21,947 bases of DNA, taken from assembly GCA_902795715.1 (NCBI GenBank), contig CADBME010000230.1:1-21947 (forward strand), given 5' to 3'. The notes under the pieces are model-generated. The model was not told where the DNA came from and ran no database searches. It saw only the letters and a list, made by a program, of their open reading frames with translations. The position numbers were made by a program, and so were the translations under genes. The DNA is from an uncultured Lachnospiraceae bacterium. Its GTDB lineage: Bacteria > Bacillota_A > Clostridia > Lachnospirales > Lachnospiraceae. Each line of letters starts with the position of its first letter. Within the stretch, counting starts at the first letter, position 1. This document shows, in pieces, positions 16,333-21,947 of this stretch.

Positions 16333-17156
16333 TGAGATTATACAGATTTCGAATCCTTCCCCTTCTTGTGATTATCTTCCTTTTTTCATTCACCTGTCTG
16401 TATCCGGCCCGGCTATCAGCAAAGGAAGCTTTTTCTTCAGTTCCGGAGCTTTCCGAAACGGATGAGAAGGGTGGAAAGCTTTACAAGAATGATCAATCCC
16501 AATATGGTATTTATACCCTTGATGAGGAAGACCTTTTGACGGATGAAGAAGAGGAAGCCCTGCTTGAAGAGATGGCACCTGTGACGGAGTACGGTTATGC
16601 TGCTTTCGTGACAACCAGTATCATGGAGAGTGATTACATGGAAGCAAGCAGGAACATGCTTCATTCTTTGTTCGGGGAGGGAACCAGCAGTGTTCTTTTC
16701 CTGATTGACATGAACCATCGTCAACTGGTTGTTTTCAGTGACGGGGAGATCAATAAGACCATTACAAAGAATTATGCCAATTCGATCACTGACAATGTTT
16801 ACAGGATGGCTCATGATGGAAAATACTATGATTGTGCCGTGGAGGTCTTTCGGCAAATCCATACTCTCCTGTCAGGAAGAGCAATTGCCCAGCCCATGAA
16901 ACACATTACCAATGCTTTTCTGGCCATAATCCTTTCTGCTATGATTCTGTATATTGCTGCCAGGATCAATACCGGAAAGCAAGTTGCCAAATCTGCAGAG
17001 ATTCTTGCCCTGATCGGGGCCATGGCTGCCTTTTCCAATGCCAAAACGACCTACAATCACAGGAGCAAGTCCTATAATCCCAGGTCCCGGAGCAGCGGCG
17101 GTGGTTCCTTCGGCGGTGGAGGCTCGAGCGGAAGCGGAGGCAGCCACGGCTTTTAA
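16332..17156 (+). CDS. TPM-domain (TLP18.3/Psb32/MOLO-1) membrane protein with Gly-rich tail
   Basis: 274 residues from ATG 16332, which overlaps the previous stop by one base (TGATG); AAGGAGGG is 6 bases upstream. Order: signal peptide (about 1-30, ILPLLVIIFLFSFTCLYPARLSA), a TPM domain (about 55-185) with LLTDEEEEALLEEMAPVTE, SVLFLIDMNHRQLVVFSDGE and DGKYYDCAVEVFRQIH, a membrane helix (about 195-215), and a cytoplasmic low-complexity tail GGGSFGGGGSSGSGGSHGF. This matches the YgcG-like architecture: external TPM domain, helix, glycine-rich C-terminus. TPM domains have been linked to phosphatase activity and to photosystem or membrane-complex repair in plants, but the bacterial role is unsettled. 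Co-translation with the zinc-ribbon protein strongly suggests a shared complex. Confidence 0.85.
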   Translation: MRLYRFRILPLLVIIFLFSFTCLYPARLSAKEAFSSVPELSETDEKGGKLYKNDQSQYGIYTLDEEDLLTDEEEEALLEEMAPVTEYGYAAFVTTSIMESDYMEASRNMLHSLFGEGTSSVLFLIDMNHRQLVVFSDGEINKTITKNYANSITDNVYRMAHDGKYYDCAVEVFRQIHTLLSGRAIAQPMKHITNAFLAIILSAMILYIAARINTGKQVAKSAEILALIGAMAAFSNAKTTYNHRSKSYNPRSRSSGGGSFGGGGSSGSGGSHGF

Positions 17157-17178
17157 AGTTTTTTGAGAGGTGATGACC

Positions 17179-19122
17179 ATGCTCTATGAAATCAGGGGAG
17201 GATCCGTCTCTCTTGGTGGAGAGCAGATTCTTGACCATATTCATTTTCAGATTAAAGATAAGGAAAAGGTGGCTCTGACAGGAAGAAACGGCACTGGGAA
17301 AACGACCTTGCTTCGACTGATTGCCGGTGAGATCCGGCCGGATTGTGATGACCACCTTTTCCATGAAATCATTCACATGGCCGAACATGTCAGGATCGGC
17401 ATGCTGTCCCAGAATCCTTTTCCGGATCCTTCCATGCTTTCCATGACTGTCCGTCAGATGATTGAGGACGATCTGGACTTTTACCGGACCTTCACGGGAC
17501 TTGGCTTTACAGAAAAAGACAGGGAAAAAACTATAGGAGATTTTTCCGGAGGGGAAAGAACAAAAATCGCTCTGGCCCGGCTTCTGGTGAGGAAGCCGGA
17601 CCTGCTTTTGCTTGATGAGCCGGATAATCATCTTGACGTCCGCGGCATGGAATGGCTTGAAGACCGGATCTGTAATTATCCCGGTGCCGTTTTGATGGTA
17701 TCCCACGACCGGTATTTTCTTGACCGGACCGCGCAGATTGTCTATGAGCTTAAGAATCAGAAGCTCACCAGATATCCCGGCAACTATACGGCATACAAGA
17801 GGGAAGCCGATGCGGCCAATGCAAGGGAATGGAAGGCTTATAAGGCCCAGCAGAAGGAAATAAAAAGGCTCAGAGACCTGATTGATCGTTTTAAGCATAA
17901 GCCCAGCAAGGCCTCCATGGCCCGGTCCAAAAAGAAAATATTAGAGAAGATGACCCTTCTGGAAAAACCCCGGGATAGAGAGATCTATCCCTTTACCGAT
18001 CCTCTTGAACCCGCCAGCAAAGGTCCCAGACTGGTCCTGGAGTCCCGGAAAGCCGGAATCGGCTACAGAAGGGAAGAGCTGCTCTTTTGTCTGGATATCA
18101 GCTTGAAAAGAGGAAGAAAGATTGGGATAATCGGAGGAAACGGAAGCGGTAAATCCACCCTTTTAAAGACCATAAGGGGGGAGATTCCAAACCTTTCCGG
18201 ATCCATAAGAATAAGTCAGGGGGTCCAGATGGGCTATTTCAGTCAGCATGGGGCTGACCGTATTGAGACCAGAGGACAGGATGGAAAAAGGCTGACAGTT
18301 CTTGACCACTTTCGAGGGCATTTTCCTCATCGGACAGACAAGGAATTGAGAACAAGTCTGGGCCATTATCTTTTTCCCGGACCCCAGGCCTCCAAATATG
18401 TCGACGAACTGTCCGGAGGCGAGAGAAGCCGGCTTCTTCTGGCAGAGCTTCTGGAGGAGAGACCGAATTTCCTCCTCCTGGATGAGCCCGACAATCATAT
18501 GGATATCCCGGCAAAGGAGACTATAGAAGCTGCCCTGAAAGCCTATGGGGGAACGCTCATGTTCGTCACCCACGACCGGTATTTTTTAAATGCCCTGGCG
18601 GACAGCCTCCTGCTCATAGATTCGGAAGGAGTACGTTTCTATCCCTTTGGATATGACCATTATCAGTATATGGTCAGAAAGAGAAGAGAAGGGGATTTCA
18701 GCGGAGTCGATCCGGTGGAGGCGGAGAATACACATCTGGTCGAAAGCCTTTTGGCTGTGCCTAAAAAAGAAAGGCACCAGACATCCCGCTTTAATACGGA
18801 GCAGTCCTATACAGACTGGCAGCTGATTCTGGCCAAAAGACAGCTTGACAAGATCCGGGAGGAGATGGACCGCATCTGCCATATTGAGATCTATGATGTG
18901 GAAATGCCGGATCAGGATCCCCGGGGATGGGAAAAAGACCTTGCCAATGATTATTACGCCGGAAAGAGCTCTAATCATTGCGGGGAAATGGAAATCATTT
19001 CCCGGATCCAGGAAAAGAAGAAGGCACTTTTGCCCGGTCTTGAAGAAAAGTATACACAAATCTGTCTAATCTGGTATGATAGATGGATGGAGTATCAGGA
19101 AGCCTTTGCAGACTATCGTTAA
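17179..19122 (+). CDS. ABC-F family ATPase with long C-terminal extension
   Basis: 647 residues with two ABC cassettes and no membrane helices, so an ABC-F ribosome-associated factor. Cassette 1: Walker A GRNGTGKT (about 35-42), signature FSGGERTK (about 122-129), Walker B LLLLDEPDNHLD. The linker (about 205-270) is Lys/Arg-rich (KAYKAQQKEIKRLRDLIDRF, KPSKASMARSKKK) as in P-site tRNA-interaction motifs. Cassette 2: GGNGSGKST (about 319-327), LSGGERSR (about 411-418), LLLDEPDNHMD. About 160 residues follow cassette 2, with helices rich in Lys/Asp/Glu. Family members act in translation or protect ribosomes from antibiotics; the subtype cannot be decided, so no resistance is claimed. I choose ATG 17179 because GAGAGGTGA (17165-17173) is spaced correctly; GTG 17170 and ATG 17173 overlap that site. 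Confidence 0.88.
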   Translation: MLYEIRGGSVSLGGEQILDHIHFQIKDKEKVALTGRNGTGKTTLLRLIAGEIRPDCDDHLFHEIIHMAEHVRIGMLSQNPFPDPSMLSMTVRQMIEDDLDFYRTFTGLGFTEKDREKTIGDFSGGERTKIALARLLVRKPDLLLLDEPDNHLDVRGMEWLEDRICNYPGAVLMVSHDRYFLDRTAQIVYELKNQKLTRYPGNYTAYKREADAANAREWKAYKAQQKEIKRLRDLIDRFKHKPSKASMARSKKKILEKMTLLEKPRDREIYPFTDPLEPASKGPRLVLESRKAGIGYRREELLFCLDISLKRGRKIGIIGGNGSGKSTLLKTIRGEIPNLSGSIRISQGVQMGYFSQHGADRIETRGQDGKRLTVLDHFRGHFPHRTDKELRTSLGHYLFPGPQASKYVDELSGGERSRLLLAELLEERPNFLLLDEPDNHMDIPAKETIEAALKAYGGTLMFVTHDRYFLNALADSLLLIDSEGVRFYPFGYDHYQYMVRKRREGDFSGVDPVEAENTHLVESLLAVPKKERHQTSRFNTEQSYTDWQLILAKRQLDKIREEMDRICHIEIYDVEMPDQDPRGWEKDLANDYYAGKSSNHCGEMEIISRIQEKKKALLPGLEEKYTQICLIWYDRWMEYQEAFADYR

Positions 19123-19187
19123 CTGATTACTATGTTACTGTTTAATTTATCTGATAAAAGATCTGACTATATTGAGGAAGGCCTATC

Positions 19188-19979
19188 ATGCGAATTGTAG
19201 TAAAATTGGGAACATCAACATTAACTCATCCAACAGGCAGAATAAACATCCGAAGAGTGGAAAAGCTCTGCAAGGTTCTTTGTGACATCAAAAATGCCGG
19301 TCACGAGCTGATCCTGGTTTCTTCGGGAGCGATTGGCATGGGCATAGGCAAATTGAATATGAAGTCCAGACCCAAAGACATGGAGAGTATCCAAGCGGCT
19401 GCGGCTGTTGGTCAGTGTGAACTGATGTACATGTATGATAAGCTCTTCATGGAGCGAAACCATATCGTTGCCCAGATTCTGATGACCGGAAGAGACTTCG
19501 AAGATGAGGAATGTGTGAAAAATTTTGAAGGGGCTCTACACCGTCTGCTGGATCTGGGGGTGACCCCGGTTGTCAATGAGAACGACTGTACTGCCACAGC
19601 GGAGATCTCCGTGGGGGATAATGATACTTTAGGGGCTATTGTCGCCATCCATGCCGATGCGGACCTTCTGATCATATTGAGCGATATCAACGGACTCTAT
19701 CTGGAGGATCCCAGAGTGAATCCGGATGCCAGGAAAGTGGATTTTGTCTATGAAGTCAATGACCGTATTCGGGCTCTGGCCGGAAATAAAGGTAGTTCCC
19801 TCAGTGTGGGCGGAATGCTGACCAAGATCAATGCAGGAGAGCTGGTGATGAAAGAGGGTATTGACATGGTCATCGCCAACGGACATGATCCGGAGATTCT
19901 CTACAGGATCCTGGAGGGCGATAAAGTGGGCACCCGATTCAGCTGCAGGAAAATCCAGTTCGTTTCTTCGGATGACTGA
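19188..19979 (+). CDS. proB: Glutamate 5-kinase (short form without PUA domain)
   Basis: 263 residues. Catalyses ATP-dependent phosphorylation of glutamate, the first and feedback-controlled step of proline synthesis. Amino-acid kinase fold throughout: VVKLGTSTLTH at the N-terminus (Lys6), LVSSGAIGMGIGKL, QAAAAVGQCELM, TPVVNENDCTA, GDNDTLGAIVA, LIILSDINGLY and the conserved GGMLTKINAGE near the end. The usual PUA domain (about 100 residues) is absent, as in many Firmicutes short forms, so it is complete rather than truncated. GAGGAAGG (19174-19181) lies 6 bases before the ATG. proA is not adjacent; the next gene is the damaged treR. Confidence 0.94.
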   Translation: MRIVVKLGTSTLTHPTGRINIRRVEKLCKVLCDIKNAGHELILVSSGAIGMGIGKLNMKSRPKDMESIQAAAAVGQCELMYMYDKLFMERNHIVAQILMTGRDFEDEECVKNFEGALHRLLDLGVTPVVNENDCTATAEISVGDNDTLGAIVAIHADADLLIILSDINGLYLEDPRVNPDARKVDFVYEVNDRIRALAGNKGSSLSVGGMLTKINAGELVMKEGIDMVIANGHDPEILYRILEGDKVGTRFSCRKIQFVSSDD

Positions 19980-20022
19980 CCCCTTTTGTTTTTTACAGAT
20001 TGGGTATATAAGGAGATGGATC

Positions 20023-20747
20023 ATGGCATCATTGAAATACATTAATATATATATAAAGATCTGAAAGATAAAATAGATTCCGGCTTATATTCCCAGGGGG
20101 ACTTTCTGCCTACGGAGTACAGACTGATTGAAGAGTACCATTGTTCAAGAAATACTGTGAGGCGGGCCATCAACCAGCTGGCGGATGAGGGGTATGTCCA
20201 GAGTATGCATGGTAAAGGGGTAGTCGTGATTCGTATTCCCGGACAGCAATCTTTGTTCTCCATTGGCACTATTGAAACTATGCGGGAAGCGGCCCAGCGC
20301 AACGGCATGACTTATCATACCAAAGTGATCCAGTTTGATGAAGGGATTGTCGATGAGTCTTCCTCAAAAAAGACCGGTTTTCCTCCGGGAACCGGCGTGT
20401 GGATCATCAAAAGAATCCGTTACCTTAACGAAGAGCCGACCATCATTGATATCAACTGGCTGAACCAGTCCATCGTTCCGGAATTCTCACCCCGCAACGC
20501 TGAGGATTCTCTTTATCATTATCTGGAAAATGAACTTGGTATCCAGATCGTTACCTCACTTCGCAAACTGACGGTGGATAAGTGTACGGAAGAAGATTAC
20601 AAGTATATGAGTCTGGGAGATTACAATTGCGTGGCTCTGGTTTGTTCCAGAACTTTCAACGGAGAAGGGGTCCAGTTTGAGTATACCGAATCCCGTCATC
20701 GTCCTGATCGTTTTGTCTTTTATGATCAGGCAAAAAGAAACAGCTGA
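20023..20747 (+). pseudogene. treR: GntR-family repressor with UTRA domain (TreR-like), frameshifted in an AT repeat
   Basis: ATG 20023 follows AGGAG and reads MASLKYINIYIKI then TGA at 20062. Two bases fewer in the (AT)5 tract at 20045-20054 would give MASLKYINIYKDLKDKIDSG and continue without a break to TGA 20747, a normal 240-residue GntR regulator. The winged helix (FLPTEYRLIEEYHCSRNTVRRAINQL, about 28-53, then GYVQSMHGKG) is joined to a UTRA ligand domain ending VQFEYTESRHRPDRFVF, the signature end of trehalose repressors. It would bind its operator until trehalose-6-phosphate is present. As written, translation stops after 13 codons; GTG 20157 would start inside the DNA-reading helix and give no DNA binding. 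Phase variation, a true null or an indel error are possible. The treC fragment downstream supports the trehalose assignment. Confidence 0.88.
20045..20054 (+). repeat. (AT)5 dinucleotide repeat causing the treR frameshift
   Basis: Five AT units follow the eighth treR codon. Four units restore the frame into KDLKDKIDSG; five put a TGA in frame at 20062-20064. Adding two units would also restore frame with one extra residue block. This is a slippage-prone tract at the site that decides expression. Confidence 0.85.
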
Positions 20748-20768
20748 TTATCTTACTATCTTTTCAGG

Positions 20769-20807
20769 CCTGACCGGAAGTGCAGCTGTCCGGCAGGAAT
20801 CTTTTTT
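20769..20807 (+). terminator. Rho-independent terminator after treR
   Basis: CCTG (20769-20772) plus CCGGA (20774-20778), with a bulged A, pairs with TCCGG and CAGG (20789-20797) around a 10-base loop. AAT and then CTTTTTT follow. It would end the proB-treR unit 20 bases after treR. Confidence 0.7.
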
Positions 20808-20830
20808 CTAATTAGACAGGGTGATTTACT

Positions 20831-21793
20831 ATGAATAAACTAAAAAGCCTGATCCAAAAATTAACTATAGTGATTCCACGGGCAGTTGAGATGTTTACGG
20901 AAAACAATATGGATGTGTTCTCAGGTTATGCAACCCTGTTTATCCTGTCAGCAGTCTTTCCCTGTATTATGCTGATTATATCCATCGTGAACCTTCTTCC
21001 CGGATATTCGGCTGATGATGTGGTCCTTGTTTTATTTCAGCTCCTGCCGGACCTGGAGCCCATTAAGAATCTTATTGGTTCCCTGATGACAGATCTTCAG
21101 AATCAATCCGGGGGACTGCTGGCTTCGGCGGCAGCAGTGACTACATTATGGGCTGCAAGCAATGGGGTTTCTGCCATTCAGAAAGGATTAAACCAGCTGG
21201 AGCCAAAAGAAGAAGAGGAAGAAAGCGAAGGAAAGAAAAAGATAGACGAGGAGATCGAGGAGATAAAGGATAAAAGCAAAAGTCTTATAACGGAAATTCT
21301 GAAACGGCTGGCATTCACCTTGATGGTGGTGATCCTGATTCCTGCCATGCTGGTATTTGATATGCTGGGGAACTCGATTGCCAATATTATCTTCGATGTT
21401 TTGGAGAAGATGAATCCGGAGGGGGCAGGAATATCCCTGGCAGATATCGGCTCCATCTTTCACATCAGCTCACTGGCGGTTCTGGTGTTTGCACTCCTGG
21501 TTATTCTGCAGATTTATGCAATTCTGCCGGAGAAACGCCGGCCCCTTAAAAGCCAGCTTCCCGGAGCAATCGTTACCGGAGCCTCCTGGCTGATATTTAC
21601 CAGATTCTTTTCTTTCTTTATACCGCGTTTCTACCATGCTTCTAAATTCTACGGATCCCTGGCCTCTCTTTTTCTGGTTGTTTTATGGCTCCGCTACATG
21701 GTTATGATTCTTTTCATCGGCGGAGTTCTGAACCGGACTCTGGAGGAGATGGATCAAAGTATTATTCCATCGTCTCAAAATCAATCGTCTTAA
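20831..21793 (+). CDS. YihY/BrkB-family membrane protein with acidic-basic insertion
   Basis: 320 residues. YihY proteins (formerly annotated RNase BN) are inner-membrane proteins with about six helices; their role, perhaps transport, is not established. Typical marks: DVFSGYATLFILSAVFPCIML near the start (about 28-48), ALLASAAAVTTLWAASNGVSAIQKGLN-like segment (about 96-121), YAILPEKRRPLKSQLPGAIVTG (about 240-262), FYHASKFYGSLASLFLVVLWLRY (about 275-297). Between the third and fourth helices there is a roughly 30-residue Glu/Lys block (about 122-152, EPKEEEEESEGKKKIDEEIEE) absent from most relatives; it looks like a charged, probably helical cytoplasmic loop. A GGGTGAT-type site precedes the ATG. 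The hydrophilic tail is variable and ends five bases before treC-like sequence. Confidence 0.85.
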   Translation: MNKLKSLIQKLTIVIPRAVEMFTENNMDVFSGYATLFILSAVFPCIMLIISIVNLLPGYSADDVVLVLFQLLPDLEPIKNLIGSLMTDLQNQSGGLLASAAAVTTLWAASNGVSAIQKGLNQLEPKEEEEESEGKKKIDEEIEEIKDKSKSLITEILKRLAFTLMVVILIPAMLVFDMLGNSIANIIFDVLEKMNPEGAGISLADIGSIFHISSLAVLVFALLVILQIYAILPEKRRPLKSQLPGAIVTGASWLIFTRFFSFFIPRFYHASKFYGSLASLFLVVLWLRYMVMILFIGGVLNRTLEEMDQSIIPSSQNQSS

Positions 21794-21798
21794 AACTA

Positions 21799-21947
21799 AT
21801 GCCGAAAGACAATCATGAGCTGTCCATGTGCTTTAACTTTCACCATCTGAAAGTAGATTATAAAGATAATAACAAGTGGGCCCTTATGGCCCCTGATCTT
21901 GTAAGGCTCCGCCATCTCTTCACACAATGGCAGGAAGAGATGGCGGA
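21799..21947 (+). pseudogene. treC: Internal fragment of trehalose-6-phosphate hydrolase (GH13), 5' part missing; runs off window
   Basis: Read from base 21799 the frame gives NHELSMCFNFHHLKVDYKD, then KWALMAPDL and RLRHLFTQWQEEMA, closely resembling the ELSM-FNFHHLKVDY region that lies about residue 255-300 of TreC enzymes (about 550 residues). These hydrolyse imported trehalose-6-phosphate to glucose and glucose-6-phosphate. The first 250 or so residues, including the N-terminal catalytic barrel part, are absent: the fragment begins five bases after the yihY stop and in another frame, with no ribosome binding site. The gene may continue beyond the window. A deletion joining yihY to treC, or an assembly join, is likely. 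Confidence 0.82.

Noticed and set aside
16966..17898. 310-codon minus-strand frame
   Set aside because: It spans antisense of the TPM gene end and the first ABC-F cassette; both sense genes are clear.
20157..20747. GntR protein starting at GTG 20157 as a complete gene
   Set aside because: It begins inside the recognition helix. The missing N-terminus is readable just upstream in the shifted frame.
1..21947. Genome-wide amber reassignment as the explanation for the argD stop
   Set aside because: Only one internal TAG is seen in about 20 kb of coding sequence. Widespread recoding would give more. I keep suppression only as a possibility to test.

Overview
The window looks like chromosomal DNA of a Gram-positive anaerobe of class Clostridia, most likely family Lachnospiraceae. 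This is inferred from strong GGAGG-type ribosome binding sites, moderate GC, lipoprotein signal peptides, an ACT-domain/UPF0210 pair, HydF (the [FeFe]-hydrogenase maturation GTPase), GerMN-domain lipoproteins, a PUA-less glutamate 5-kinase and a zinc-ribbon/TPM gene pair. No phage, plasmid, CRISPR or intact insertion-sequence genes are visible, and no tRNA or rRNA was seen. All convincing genes lie on the + strand.

Layout. (1) 1-1178: acetylornithine aminotransferase (argD) with an in-frame TAG near its 5' end. (2) About 1198-6089: a good sigma-A promoter leads into a ComEA-like lipoprotein, an OmpR-type response regulator, a sensor kinase that appears to start at ATT behind an intercistronic hairpin, a GerMN lipoprotein and a WalJ-like metallo-hydrolase. 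The order regulator-kinase-lipoprotein-hydrolase resembles the walRK-yycHI-walJ cell-wall locus of other Firmicutes. (3) 6155-11452: ACT-domain protein (UPF0237), UPF0210 protein and a very long YfhO-like membrane protein. (4) 11610-13187: an in-frame chimera of the TrkA N-terminal half and the TrkH C-terminal two thirds, followed by a terminator. (5) 13285-14523: hydF, ending in a perfect 39-bp inverted repeat. (6) 14612-19122: a strong promoter, then a zinc-ribbon membrane protein, a TPM-domain protein with a glycine-rich tail, and an ABC-F ATPase with a long C-terminal extension. (7) 19188-21947: proB, a frameshifted treR-like regulator, a yihY-like membrane protein and a 5'-truncated treC-like fragment at the window edge.

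The most striking feature is the number of lesions among otherwise well-conserved genes: an amber codon in argD, a non-canonical ATT start for the kinase, a trkA/trkH fusion by apparent deletion, a dinucleotide-repeat frameshift in treR, and treC sequence missing its 5' half next to yihY. The last two hit the same trehalose pathway. Either this lineage is losing or switching amino-acid, potassium and trehalose functions, or some junctions are assembly or consensus errors. Read-level evidence would decide.

No stretch over 300 bases lacks a gene. The largest gaps (1179-1337, 11453-11609, 14524-14679) hold promoters, hairpins or the large palindrome. I did not find a clear new defence or mobile system. 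The most novel candidates are the trkA-trkH chimera, the (AT)5 switch in treR and the attenuator plus ATT arrangement between regulator and kinase.
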